Assembly: GCF_000443165.1 (NCBI RefSeq)
Contig: NZ_ATJV01000048.1
Span: 248,001 to 312,000 of the forward strand
DNA from: Thauera terpenica 58Eu
GTDB lineage: Bacteria > Pseudomonadota > Gammaproteobacteria > Burkholderiales > Rhodocyclaceae
Reading direction: 5' to 3'
Length of the DNA: 64,000 nt
The stretch's first letter is position 1. Each line of letters begins with the position of its first letter. The position numbers were made by a program, and so were the translations under genes. The notes beneath the pieces were generated by a model. It was not told the origin of the DNA, made no database searches, and was given only the letters and a program-made list of their open reading frames with translations. This document shows, piece after piece, positions 8,759 to 17,636 of the stretch.

Positions 8759-10084
8759 ATGAAGAACATCAAGCTCGCCCTCGCCCTCATCCTCGCCACG
8801 CTCAGCCTGTTGTGGTGGCTGGCCGATCCGCTGCTGATCGAAGGCAACACCTTCTTCGCAATACGCGCACTCGCAGTCCATTACAGCGGTGTGCTTGCAA
8901 TCGGGGCAATGAGCGTGGCAATGATCCTCGCCTTGCGCCCGACCGCGGTCGAGCCCCTGCTTGGCGGCATGGACAAGACCTACCGACTGCACAAATGGCT
9001 GGGCATCGCCGGGCTGTCGGTCGCGACAGTGCATTGGCTTTGGGCCAAGGGCACGAAGTGGGCCGTGGGCTGGGGCTGGCTGGAGCGCCCGCATCGCGGC
9101 CCGCGTCCGGAACAGACGGTGGAGCTGTTCCGCTTCTTTCAGGAACAACGCGGCCTGGCCGAGACGATCGGTGAGTGGGCGTTTTACGCCTTCGCCGTGG
9201 TGGCCGCCATCGCGCTCATCAAGCGCTTTCCCTATCGTCGTTTCGTGCAGACTCACCGCTTGATGGCAGCGCTCTATCTGGCGCTGGTGGTGCACAGCGT
9301 CGTGCTGCTGCCCTTCACCTACTGGAGCACGCCGCTCGGGCTGGTGATGGGCGTGCTGATGGCCGCCGGCAGCTACGCCGCGCTGCAGTCCCTTCGCGGA
9401 CGCATCGGTCGCGGACGCCGCGCACACGGCATTGTGGAGCGCATCGTCCAGTACCCGGACAACCAGGTGCTCGAAGTCAGTCTGCGCCTCGCAACACCCT
9501 GGCCCGGGCACCAGGCCGGCCAGTTCGCTTTCGTCACTTTCGACGAGGACGAAGGCCCACACCCCTTCACCATCTCCTCGGCATGGACGGACGACGGCCG
9601 CATGCGCTTCATGATCAAGCCGCTCGGCGACTACACACGGCGTCTGCCGGAAAGCCTGAAGACGGGTGACCCGGTGCGCATCGAAGGTCCCTACGGCCGC
9701 TTCGACTTCGGTGGCCAGGAACACCAGATATGGGTGGCAGGCGGCATCGGCATCACCCCCTTCGTCGCGCGCATGCAGGCGCGTTTGCACGAGGGTGAAG
9801 ACGCGCCCGTCGACCTCTTCTACAGCACTCGCGCACCGGACGAGGGCTTCATCAAGCAGCTACGCGAGCTCGCGGCTCAGGCGCAGGTGAAGCTGCACGT
9901 ACTCATTTCAGGGCGCAATGCCCGCCTCGACGCCGACGGCATCTGCCAGGCAGTGCCCAACTGGAAGAGCGCCGGAATATGGTTCTGCGGCCCGGCGGCT
10001 TTTGGCGACACGCTGCGCGCCACCCTCGGCGCCCGCGGGTTGGATTCGAGACGCTTCCATCAGGAGCTGTTCGACATGCGCTGA
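8759..10084 (+). CDS. Ferric-reductase-like membrane flavocytochrome oxidoreductase
   Basis: The 441-residue protein has about six N-terminal hydrophobic helices with His residues suited to haem binding (YRLHKWLGIAGLSVATVHWLW, THRLMAALYLALVVHSVVLL). A ferredoxin-reductase-type half follows: HPFTISSAW for FAD binding, GPYGRFDF, and WVAGGIGITPFVARMQ for NAD(P)H binding. It resembles the ferric reductase-like transmembrane family and would carry electrons from NAD(P)H across the inner membrane. No ferredoxin domain is present. The start at 8759 has GGAG six bases upstream. It is a single-gene unit between two terminators; its link to the catabolic pathway is by position only. Confidence 0.8.
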   Translation: MKNIKLALALILATLSLLWWLADPLLIEGNTFFAIRALAVHYSGVLAIGAMSVAMILALRPTAVEPLLGGMDKTYRLHKWLGIAGLSVATVHWLWAKGTKWAVGWGWLERPHRGPRPEQTVELFRFFQEQRGLAETIGEWAFYAFAVVAAIALIKRFPYRRFVQTHRLMAALYLALVVHSVVLLPFTYWSTPLGLVMGVLMAAGSYAALQSLRGRIGRGRRAHGIVERIVQYPDNQVLEVSLRLATPWPGHQAGQFAFVTFDEDEGPHPFTISSAWTDDGRMRFMIKPLGDYTRRLPESLKTGDPVRIEGPYGRFDFGGQEHQIWVAGGIGITPFVARMQARLHEGEDAPVDLFYSTRAPDEGFIKQLRELAAQAQVKLHVLISGRNARLDADGICQAVPNWKSAGIWFCGPAAFGDTLRATLGARGLDSRRFHQELFDMR

Positions 10085-10129
10085 CGCCCTCCGGCATGCG
10101 GTGCCCCAGGGAGCCGGCTGCCGAAAGCG

Positions 10130-10178
10130 AAAGGCCAGAGGCGAGCGACCGTGACCGTCGCTCGCCTCTGGCCTTTTT
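10130..10178. terminator. Strong bidirectional terminator
   Basis: A perfect 20-bp stem (10130-10149 with 10157-10176) encloses a 7-base loop, with A and T runs on the flanks, so it works for either strand. It separates the convergent reductase and dienoyl-CoA-reductase-like genes. Confidence 0.85.
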
Positions 10179-10213
10179 CTACTCCGGCAAGCCTCACCGG
10201 CAGCGCCGTAGCC

Positions 10214-12211
10214 TTACACCAGCATGCCCACGTTGGCGCCGTGGCGGGTGGCTTCGGCCAGACGACGCGGCACCCAGGCCGAACCGGCAAGCCAGACCTT
10301 GGGAATGCTGCCGTCTTCCTGCAGGCGGTAATACAGATCGGGTTGCTGCACCGAGCCATACACCAGCACCACGCTATCGAAGCCTTGCTCGACATAGCGC
10401 TGATCACCCCAGGACGAGACGAACTCGAGCCCGTCCGGCCGCACCGCCTTGAGGATGAGGTTGGGATGCACCTTGACCCCGCACTGCTCCATGCGCTTGA
10501 GCACCATGCCGATCGAGTAGCGCGCAACTTCGGTCGCCAGATGCACCGACTTGTGGAAGATCTCGACTTCCTTGCCCTGCGCGGCGAGGTATTCGGCCAC
10601 GCACGGGGTCTGGTAATAGTCTTCCTGCGACACCAGCGCGACACGCTTGCCGGTGCTCACCTTGCCCAGCATCACGTCCCAGCCCTGCACCACACTGGGC
10701 TGGTCGATGCCTTCCACCTCATCGGGCAGTCGCGGCAGCGCGCCGGTGGCGATGACGACCGCATCGGGCTGGAGCGACTTGATGAAGTCCACATCGGCGT
10801 GCGTCTGCAGACGCACATCGACGCCCAGGCGTTCGAGCGCGTTCTCCTCGAAATACACCTGGTCCTCGAAGGAATCGCGCCCGGGCGCACGCGCCGCGAT
10901 CAGCAACTGTCCACCGAGGCGCTTGCCCTGCTCCAGCAGCGTCACCTTGTGCCCGCGCATGGCGGCCACGCGCGCCGCTTCGCAGCCGGCGGCACCACCG
11001 CCCACGACGACCACATGACCGGGCTTGTCTGCGGGGCGGAAGTTCGCCTCCCAGTCCAGCTCGTTGCCGATCTGCGGGTTGATCGAGCACACCGGCGCAT
11101 AAGGCAGCGTGAGCGGCTCGGAAGCTTCGTCGATGCAGCGCGTACAGGCGATGCAGCGGCGGATTTCGCCCAGCCGGCCTTCGCGTGCCTTGTTGGCAAA
11201 TTCGGGGTCGGCGATACCGGCCCTGACCATGCCCACAAGGTCGCAGAAACCGCCCTTGAGCAGTTCTTCGGCCAGCACCGGATCGTTGATGCGACCGGTA
11301 AACAGCACCGCGATCTTGCGCTCCAGGTCGGCCACATCGGAACGTGCAGCCTTGCCGAACTCGCGGTATTCGGCGTGCGGATGATAGGACGAAGGCACGT
11401 AGGACGGCGCGCCCCAGCAGTGCCCGACGTCGACGTCGAGGAAGTCGAGCAGACCGGTCTCGGCGATGTAGTACACCATCTCGCGCAATTCCATGTTGTC
11501 GTAGCCGCCCTCGCGCGACTCCTGCCCATTGACACGGATGCCGAGCGCGAGCTTGTCACCGACCCGGGCACGGACGTGCTTCAAGGCCTCGATGACAAAG
11601 CGCACGCGCTCCTTCGGCCCGCCGCCCCACTGGTCGGTGCGACGGTTGGTCACCGGCGACAGGAAGCTGTAGCCGATGGTTTCGTGCGCGCAATGGATTT
11701 CCACGCCATCGGCACCGCTCTTGAGCGCGGCCTCGGCGGCGTCGGCGTAACCATCGAACAGGAACTGGATTTCACGTTCACCCAGCACATGGGGCGTGTA
11801 GTCCTGCGCGCCCACCACCGGCACGGCCGACGGCGACCACAGCGCGTTGAGGTGGGTGAGCTGGACCACGACCACCGCGCCACTGGCGTGCATTTCATCG
11901 ACGAAGCGCGTCCAGCCGGCGATGAATTCGGGGTTCTGATAGGCGGCAAAATGGCAGCCGAAGCCGCCGCGCATGGAGACCTCATCGGGCGCGCCGTCCG
12001 GGAAAGGCAGGTTCAGCAACCAGGTCTCGCTGCCGATCCAGCCCGTGCCGCCCTTGGCCTTGGCACCGTGGTGCGCGATGAAGTGTTCGTCGATGAGGCC
12101 AGGCGCACGCGACGAATTGATGGTGTTGGTTGTTTCGCAGATACGGTTGGGCACCCGCATCGGACCCACCTGAAGCGGCGAGAACAGGTGCTCGAACTTC
12201 ACGTTACTCAT
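10214..12211 (-). CDS. Old-yellow-enzyme / 2,4-dienoyl-CoA reductase-like flavoprotein
   Basis: The 665-residue protein has three parts. An FMN TIM barrel lies at about 1-350 (FSPLQVGPMRVPNRI, VVQLTHLNALW, ADGVEIHCAHETIGYSFLSPVTNRRTDQWGG). A CIACTRC cluster with a later Cys probably binds 4Fe-4S. A C-terminal FAD/NAD(P)H half follows (VVVVGGGAAGCEAARVAAMRGHKVTLLE). This is the layout of FadH, trimethylamine dehydrogenase and the bile-acid enzymes BaiCD/BaiH. A role in reducing an unsaturated acyl-CoA or enone is inferred. The ATG at 12211 follows a GGAGGAG site; a longer start at 12250 lacks one. Confidence 0.85.
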   Translation of the reverse strand: MSNVKFEHLFSPLQVGPMRVPNRICETTNTINSSRAPGLIDEHFIAHHGAKAKGGTGWIGSETWLLNLPFPDGAPDEVSMRGGFGCHFAAYQNPEFIAGWTRFVDEMHASGAVVVVQLTHLNALWSPSAVPVVGAQDYTPHVLGEREIQFLFDGYADAAEAALKSGADGVEIHCAHETIGYSFLSPVTNRRTDQWGGGPKERVRFVIEALKHVRARVGDKLALGIRVNGQESREGGYDNMELREMVYYIAETGLLDFLDVDVGHCWGAPSYVPSSYHPHAEYREFGKAARSDVADLERKIAVLFTGRINDPVLAEELLKGGFCDLVGMVRAGIADPEFANKAREGRLGEIRRCIACTRCIDEASEPLTLPYAPVCSINPQIGNELDWEANFRPADKPGHVVVVGGGAAGCEAARVAAMRGHKVTLLEQGKRLGGQLLIAARAPGRDSFEDQVYFEENALERLGVDVRLQTHADVDFIKSLQPDAVVIATGALPRLPDEVEGIDQPSVVQGWDVMLGKVSTGKRVALVSQEDYYQTPCVAEYLAAQGKEVEIFHKSVHLATEVARYSIGMVLKRMEQCGVKVHPNLILKAVRPDGLEFVSSWGDQRYVEQGFDSVVLVYGSVQQPDLYYRLQEDGSIPKVWLAGSAWVPRRLAEATRHGANVGMLV

Positions 12212-12298
12212 GTATGTCTCCTCCAGTTTCTCGGGCGCAGGCCCGGACAATCCCGATTGCAGCCGGGGCTGCGCACCCGCCAGGGCTCAGGCGCCGCG

Positions 12299-12817
12299 TC
12301 AGGCGGACGCGGTCGGCGTCAGGATGACGATGCCGAAGGGGCGGTCGGTTTGAGACTGGAAGTAACCCCAGGTGGGGAACATGGCCACCAGGCGCGGCCA
12401 CAGCGTTGCGCGCTCCTCGGGGCTGGCGTCGCGCGCGATCGCAGGCATGCGCTTGTGATCGCATTGCACCCAGCACTCGGGAGTCGCCATCACATTGAGA
12501 TACCAGGCGGGGGCAGCGTCGTAACCTGCCAGCGAGGCGACGACCACCATGTTGTCACCGTCCTGCAGGAACACCAGGGGCGTGGTGTGCTCCTTGCCTG
12601 ACTTGCGCCCGACCATGGTCAACAGCAGCGTGGGCAGCCCCGAGGGCGAGCCCTTGCCGGTGGACCAGCCTTCCGGATTGGCCAGATAACGCGCGACGTC
12701 GGCCTTGGCATCGCCGCGGATACGCTCGAGCGAGGCCGTGGCGCCCTTCAGGCCTTCCCAATCTTCTTCGGACATGAAGTCCGGCTTCACCATCTGTTCG
12801 CGATCGTTTGTTGCCAT
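12299..12817 (-). CDS. Deazaflavin (F420)-dependent nitroreductase-family protein (DUF385/Ddn type)
   Basis: The 172-residue protein carries the family signature GRKSGKEHTTPLVFLQDGDNMVVVASLAG followed by PAWYLNVMATPECWVQ, which matches the split-beta-barrel F420-binding family that includes mycobacterial Ddn. These enzymes reduce enones, quinones or nitro compounds with reduced F420. A short N-terminal extension precedes the barrel. It lies just downstream of the AraC-type regulator gene and upstream of the OYE-like gene on the same strand. The ATG at 12817 has an AGGGAAA site. With the LLM protein, the F420:NADP oxidoreductase, CofC and FbiC nearby, it is one of several independent signs of an F420 economy. 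Confidence 0.88.
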   Translation of the reverse strand: MATNDREQMVKPDFMSEEDWEGLKGATASLERIRGDAKADVARYLANPEGWSTGKGSPSGLPTLLLTMVGRKSGKEHTTPLVFLQDGDNMVVVASLAGYDAAPAWYLNVMATPECWVQCDHKRMPAIARDASPEERATLWPRLVAMFPTWGYFQSQTDRPFGIVILTPTASA

Positions 12818-12945
12818 GATTTCCCTAGCTCCAGCCAGTTTGAAGAAATGACCCAGCTCACAGTCTAGTGTTGGCCACTGCAAGCCTCAGCCACCAAACA
12901 TTTCCAATCCGGCCTTTGGCATTCCAATTCGGGACATGGGTGGCA

Positions 12946-13956
12946 CTAAGCCATGGCGCTCTCGCCGCGCGCATCGGAGAGCGTCTTCCCGGTCCAACCC
13001 TTGAACGCACGGCGGAAGTTGCTGACGCTGCTGTAGCCGAGCAGAAAGCCGATCTCCTTCGGGGTCAGCGCAGTGTGCTTGAGATATTGGACGGCAAGAT
13101 CCTTGCGCGTCTGGTCGAGGATCTGCTGGTAGCTCATGTCTTCCTCGACCAGGCGCCGGCGCAGGGTGCGTGCGCCCATCTTCAGGTTGCTCGCCATCTC
13201 CTCCAGGGTCGGGAAGCTGCCCGGATTGTTCATGAGGAAATTGGAGATGGTGTCGGTCAGTTCACTGCGCTCGCGGTTCTTTGACGCGAGCAGCTCGCAG
13301 TTGCGCGCGCACAGCTTGAAGACCTCTTCATTGGCCAGGCTGATCGGGTCCTGCAGCCGATTGATGTCGAAGACGACGATGTTGCGCGGCTGATTGAAGT
13401 AGACCGGACAGTTGAAGCGCCGGTTGTAGCGCGAGAGGTCGGCTGGCTGCGCATAGGTGACGTGCAGCTCGAGCACCGGAAAAGGCCGGTTGGTGAGCGC
13501 GGAGGCGAGCTCTATGGTCTGGCTGACGAACTCCTCGATGCCGAAACGCAGCACGTCGCCAAGAAGATGAACATCCTGGATCTCGGAAAACCAGCGTCCA
13601 TTGGCAATGTAGTTGCGCGACAGAAAAACGTGCTGCTCGTGGAGGTCGCGGTAGCGGTCGTAGAGCTCGCGCGAAGCCTTCAGCGTCGGCGCGCTGAGCG
13701 TGGCATAACCGAGAATGCCGAGATCGCTGATCTTGAATTCCTGGCCCAGGCTGATGCCAAGGTAGGGGTCGCGCGTGAGCTCCATCATGTTGAGGATGAT
13801 CTGGCGATACTGCGGCGGGCGTGGGCGCCCATGCGGATCGTCCAGGCGGTCTGCATGGAGACCGGTTCCCTGCAACACCTGAGCGGGCGTGAAGCCGCGT
13901 TGCAGCATGCGTTCAAGATAGAATTCGATCTTGCTCTTGGGCTTTAGGTCACGCAT
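12946..13956 (-). CDS. AraC-family transcriptional regulator
   Basis: The 336-residue protein has an N-terminal ligand-binding region of the type found in OruR/ArgR-like AraC proteins (residues about 1-230) and a C-terminal double helix-turn-helix (FPTLEEMASNLKMGARTLRRRLVEEDMSYQQILDQTR... EIGFLLGYSSVSNFRRAFKGW). It probably activates the surrounding catabolic genes in response to a substrate. The ATG at 13956 is preceded by GGAGGA. It is divergent from xdhC, and the shared 318-base region contains interlocking inverted repeats. Confidence 0.88.
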   Translation of the reverse strand: MRDLKPKSKIEFYLERMLQRGFTPAQVLQGTGLHADRLDDPHGRPRPPQYRQIILNMMELTRDPYLGISLGQEFKISDLGILGYATLSAPTLKASRELYDRYRDLHEQHVFLSRNYIANGRWFSEIQDVHLLGDVLRFGIEEFVSQTIELASALTNRPFPVLELHVTYAQPADLSRYNRRFNCPVYFNQPRNIVVFDINRLQDPISLANEEVFKLCARNCELLASKNRERSELTDTISNFLMNNPGSFPTLEEMASNLKMGARTLRRRLVEEDMSYQQILDQTRKDLAVQYLKHTALTPKEIGFLLGYSSVSNFRRAFKGWTGKTLSDARGESAMA

Positions 13957-14274
13957 GGAATCCTCCGTCGCCGGGCCGGAAGTCGACATCCAGCCCTTGT
14001 CGTTCACCTGTCCACATTTGATCAAAATAATTCGGACAATGCATCATCCGATCGAATTATATGATGCCTCCACAAGCGCAATTGTGTCCGTTGATCAGCA
14101 ATCGCGCACGCGCGGCGCGCTTAGTGCTTTGAGGTGATGCAGGCGCAGGCGCGAGGTGCAATAGTCCTGCCATCAATGCGAATGTCGGCGATGGCTTGAG
14201 CGCCCGGGCTTGAACACCCGCGCTTGACGACCAGGACTTGACGACGACATGCGAGGCGAACGGGGAGTGCAAGC
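13957..14274. promoter_or_regulatory. Divergent regulatory region with interlocking inverted repeats
   Basis: This AT-richer gap between the AraC-type regulator and xdhC contains no gene. ATAATTCG (14027-14034) is the inverse of CGAATTAT (14053-14060), and GCATCAT (14041-14047) is the inverse of ATGATGC (14061-14067), so two perfect dyads overlap. A TTGATCA motif also occurs on both sides (about 14018 and 14091). This looks like an operator/promoter region for the AraC protein or another dimeric regulator. Confidence 0.5.
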
Positions 14275-15498
14275 ATGAATGAGCTGCAGCAGATCACTGA
14301 GGCTTTCAAGGCTGCGCAAGAACGCGGCGAGGCCGTCGCGCTCGCCAGCGTGGTCGCGGTGAGTGGCTCGGCCTATCGTCGGCCGGGGGCACGCATGCTG
14401 ATCTCGGACACGGGTGTGCGCGTGGGCACGGTCAGTGGCGGCTGCCTCGAACGCGACGTGATGCGTCATGCCGGGCGCAGCATCAGCAGTGCAAAAACCG
14501 TGCTGCGCCTCTACGACTCGCTCGACGAGGACTTGTCCGAAGGCTTCGCCCTGGGGTGCAACGGCGCCGTGCTGGTGATGATCGAGCCCGCCGATGCGAA
14601 GGTCGAGCATCACATGCAGTTCCAGGCCGACTGTCTGCGGCAGCGTCGCCGTGGTGTCATCGCCACCGTCCATGGAGTGCCCGGTACCGACGCCAATGCC
14701 GACTGCGCCCCACCGTCCAGCGTCGAGCTCGGTGCACGCGTGTCGCTGATCGAAGGCGGTACGCTGCGCGTCACGGGCATCGCCCCGGGGGCGCTGCGCG
14801 AGGCGCTGTGCGCCGCCGTGGCCGACGCCCTGGTGCAGGGTCGCGGCGGCAGCTGGTCGCGTACGACCGAGACCGGCACCGTCTCGGTGTTGATCGAGCT
14901 CCTCACTCCGCCACTGCGGGTGATGGTGTTCGGCGCGGGCCAGGACGTCGAGCCGCTGGTGAGCTTCGGGCACAGCCTGGGTTGGAGCATGCAGGTGGTG
15001 GCCAACAACGGTGGCTTCGGCACGCGCGCGCGCTTTCCCCGTGCCGACGTCGTGCATCTGGGCTCACCCGCGGACGCGGTGGCCACGCTCAAACCCGATG
15101 GCGACACCGTGGTGCTGTTGATGAGCCACAACTTTCCGCTCGACGTCGCCGCCCTGTGCGCGCTCGCGCCGCTGCAACCGCGCTACATCGGGCTGCTCGG
15201 ACCACGCCACCGCGCGCAGCGCCTGCTCGACGAGGTGAGCGCACGCGGGGTGAGCGTCGACGACGCCTTGCGCGCGCGCATCCATGGCCCGGTCGGGCTC
15301 GACATCGGCGCAGAGACGCCGGCCGAAGTCGCGCTCTCCATCGTCGCCGAGATCAATGCCGTCCTGCGTCAGCGCGCGGGCGGTTGCGCACGCCTGCGCG
15401 AAGGGCCGCTGCATCTGGCTGCAGGCCCCGACCGCCATCTGCGCGCCAGCCATACGCCAGCGCAAGATGTGGTGTGCGGCCTGAGCGCCCACGCCTGA
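14275..15498 (+). CDS. XdhC/CoxI-family molybdenum hydroxylase maturation factor
   Basis: The 407-residue protein has the N-terminal XdhC_CoxI domain (LASVVAVSGSAYRRPGARMLISDTG... GTVSGGCLERDV) and a C-terminal Rossmann-type domain (VMVFGAGQDVEPLVSFGHSLGW... LMSHNFPLD... YIGLLGPRHRAQRLL). XdhC proteins bind molybdenum cofactor and help sulfurate and insert it into xanthine-dehydrogenase-family enzymes. No such enzyme subunit lies in the window, but a MobA-like gene and coxG do, so a molybdenum hydroxylase elsewhere is likely. The ATG at 14275 is preceded by GGGGAG. The C-terminal 40 or so residues past the Rossmann domain are Arg/His-rich and not recognised. Confidence 0.85.
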   Translation: MNELQQITEAFKAAQERGEAVALASVVAVSGSAYRRPGARMLISDTGVRVGTVSGGCLERDVMRHAGRSISSAKTVLRLYDSLDEDLSEGFALGCNGAVLVMIEPADAKVEHHMQFQADCLRQRRRGVIATVHGVPGTDANADCAPPSSVELGARVSLIEGGTLRVTGIAPGALREALCAAVADALVQGRGGSWSRTTETGTVSVLIELLTPPLRVMVFGAGQDVEPLVSFGHSLGWSMQVVANNGGFGTRARFPRADVVHLGSPADAVATLKPDGDTVVLLMSHNFPLDVAALCALAPLQPRYIGLLGPRHRAQRLLDEVSARGVSVDDALRARIHGPVGLDIGAETPAEVALSIVAEINAVLRQRAGGCARLREGPLHLAAGPDRHLRASHTPAQDVVCGLSAHA

Positions 15499-15615
15499 AA
15501 AAACAGGGTTGGCGCCGCGCACCTCAGGCGTAGCGCCCACCCTTGAACATGCTGCCGCCCCAGGCCCCGCATGCAGGGCTTGGGGTTTCAATCTCCGGGC
15601 TTCAATCCCCGAGTG

Positions 15616-16488
15616 TCAGTCCATCAGTGCGATGACTTCGTCGCCGAAACGGCGCACGGCATCGAGCTGGGAAGCGAGGTCCTGGGGGTCCACCTTGGAA
15701 CTCCACGGCACCAGACCGGCATGGGTGAGGCCGATGTCACGCAAGCGGCGGAAATCATCGAGCGTGCGGGCACTGAAGTCGATGCCGTGGATTTCGTAGT
15801 CCTCACGATCCAGCGTACCGAAGTCGGCGCGGAAGGCGTTGAGCTGTTCGATCAGGGCCTTCAGCGTCTCGAAATCGGTGTTTGCCGACGCCCAGCCGTC
15901 ACCCACGCGCGCGGCGCGACGCAAGGCCGGCTTGCTGTGGCCACCGACCAGGATGGGCACAGGTTCGCTCGGCACCGGCTGCATGCGCAGCGGGCCAAAA
16001 TCGAAGTGCTTGCCATGAAACTCGAAGAACTCCCCGCTCAGGGCGCCGCGCACGATCTCGATGCACTCGTCCATGATCTCGCCACGCTTGTCGAAATCAA
16101 CGCCGTTGTAGATGAAGTCTTCCTTCCACGGGCTCAGGCCTGCGCCCAGGCTGATGCGCCCGCCCGACATCACCGCGACCGAGCTCAGCGCCTTGGCCAG
16201 AATCAAGGGCTGGCGCACCGGCACCTTGAGCACACCGGGGTAAAAGCGCAGCCGGGTGGTCACCGCCGCCATTGACGCCATGGCGACGAAGGGCTCGATG
16301 AATTCGGATTGCTCGAGATAGCCCCGAATGGCGTCGGTATCGGCATACGGATAGTCCGACTCGGTCGCACGCGGGAAGAACAGGCTGTCGGGCATGGACA
16401 GGCTGTCCCAGCCGCAGCGCTCTGCCTCGCGCGCCAGGTTCATGTAATTGGTGTAGTGGGTAAAGCCGAGCTGAAGTACGAACTTCAT
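15616..16488 (-). CDS. LLM-class F420-dependent oxidoreductase
   Basis: The 290-residue protein has the luciferase-like TIM barrel: MKFVLQLGFTHYTNYMNLAREAERCGWDSLSMPDSLF at the start, LSSVAVMSGGRISLGAGLSPWKEDFIYNGVDFDKRGEIMDE in the middle, and VPILVGGHSKPALRRAARVGDGW later. That last motif and the lack of a partner flavin reductase favour F420 over FMN as cofactor. It probably transfers hydride to or from a pathway intermediate. The ATG at 16488 follows GGGAG. It shares the strand with the alpha/beta hydrolase gene upstream. Confidence 0.85.
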   Translation of the reverse strand: MKFVLQLGFTHYTNYMNLAREAERCGWDSLSMPDSLFFPRATESDYPYADTDAIRGYLEQSEFIEPFVAMASMAAVTTRLRFYPGVLKVPVRQPLILAKALSSVAVMSGGRISLGAGLSPWKEDFIYNGVDFDKRGEIMDECIEIVRGALSGEFFEFHGKHFDFGPLRMQPVPSEPVPILVGGHSKPALRRAARVGDGWASANTDFETLKALIEQLNAFRADFGTLDREDYEIHGIDFSARTLDDFRRLRDIGLTHAGLVPWSSKVDPQDLASQLDAVRRFGDEVIALMD

Positions 16489-16562
16489 GAGTGTGCTCCC
16501 GGTTGCAGGACTGGAATCAGCGCGGCGGGGGTGCACATGCGCGCTGTTGGGGTAAGAGGGTT

Positions 16563-17495
16563 TCAGGCGCTGGCGGCACGTTCAGCGGCAAGGGCGGCGG
16601 CGCGGTCGGCGGCGCCAAAGAAGGCGAGCAGCTCGGTCGCCACGCCGTGCGCGCAATCGTGTTGCACATTGTGGCCGGAAGCGGGCAGTTCGGCGACGCG
16701 CAAATCGGCAAAGCATGCCAGGCGGCGCAGATAATTCGCATCGTCCGCGCCGAACTGTTCTCGCACATGGCCTTGGTCGGCAATCAGCAACAGGGTCGGC
16801 GCACGCACGCGCCGCCAGTTGGCCATCCACTCATCGACGCTGTAGAGCAGCGGCGAAGGCAATCGGTGCCAGGGATCGCAGGCCATCACCACCCCGCCGC
16901 CGGCAAATTCGAGGGTGAGCTCACGCGCCAGGAAGAGCGCACGTTCGGCATCGAGGCGGGGGTTGGCCTTGCGCAAGCGCTCGGCAAAGGCGGCGGCGTC
17001 ACGATAAGGTTTGGGCTGCGGCGGGTGAGCACAGGCATCGAGCCAGCACCGTAGCTGGGCCGATGCATCAGCCGTAGGTGATGCGAGGCCAAGGAAGTCG
17101 AGTAGCGCGAGGCGGGCAATACGCTCGGGGCGTGCCGCCGCGTAATTCAACGCGATGTTCGCCCCCATGCTGTGTGCAGCCACCCACACCGGCGCATCGC
17201 CAGCGTAGTGCGTGAGCACAGCCTCGAGATCGGCGTAGTAGTCGGCAAACGCGTAAGCTCGCCCCAGCCACTCACTCTGTCCGTAGCCGCGCCAGTCCGG
17301 CGCGATGACGTGGAACGCGTCACCCAGCGCATCGACGACGAACTGGAAGGTGATCGAGCTATCCATCCAGCCGTGCAGCATGAACAGTTTGGGCGCATCA
17401 GCCGGCCCCCAGTGACGCACGTTGTACTCGAGCTCGCGCACACGGATGCGCTCGCAACGTGAAGGGCTAAAGTTCGTTGAAGAGGCAGGTTTCAT
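16563..17495 (-). CDS. Alpha/beta hydrolase
   Basis: The 310-residue protein has the alpha/beta hydrolase core: LFMLHGWMDSSITFQFVVDAL (oxyanion region), HVIAPDWRGYGQS, the nucleophile elbow AHSMGANIAL, and a late His (LPASGHNVQHDC). It could hydrolyse an ester, lactone, thioester or C-C bond. It is strikingly similar to the hydrolase at 52271-53164 in the core region and may have arisen from it by duplication. It starts opposite coxG across a short divergent promoter with a 19-base direct repeat. Confidence 0.85.
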   Translation of the reverse strand: MKPASSTNFSPSRCERIRVRELEYNVRHWGPADAPKLFMLHGWMDSSITFQFVVDALGDAFHVIAPDWRGYGQSEWLGRAYAFADYYADLEAVLTHYAGDAPVWVAAHSMGANIALNYAAARPERIARLALLDFLGLASPTADASAQLRCWLDACAHPPQPKPYRDAAAFAERLRKANPRLDAERALFLARELTLEFAGGGVVMACDPWHRLPSPLLYSVDEWMANWRRVRAPTLLLIADQGHVREQFGADDANYLRRLACFADLRVAELPASGHNVQHDCAHGVATELLAFFGAADRAAALAAERAASA

Positions 17496-17530
17496 GGGAA
17501 CCGATGCTAGCGTCGAAATCCGATCCAGCC

Positions 17531-17573
17531 CTCATCCATGTGAGTGATGTGGTTCTCATTCATGTGAGTGATG
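17531..17573. promoter_or_regulatory. Two 19-base direct repeats in a divergent promoter
   Basis: CTCATNCATGTGAGTGATG occurs at 17531-17549 and 17555-17573, with one mismatch and a 24-base period. Each copy also holds a small dyad, CTCA-N6-TGAG. The repeats lie in the 141 bases between the hydrolase (minus) and coxG (plus) starts. Direct repeats about two helical turns apart suit an AraC-type activator, and such a gene is present at 12946-13956. Confidence 0.55.
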
Positions 17574-17636
17574 CGCCCCAGGACTCACCCTGTTAACGTT
17601 AGTCAAGCAGTCAAACCAGGACAAGGGGAGCCGAAG

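Noticed and set aside
10151-12601. An 816-residue plus-strand frame
   Set aside because: It is antisense to the OYE-like flavoprotein and Ddn-type gene and shows no recognisable motif.
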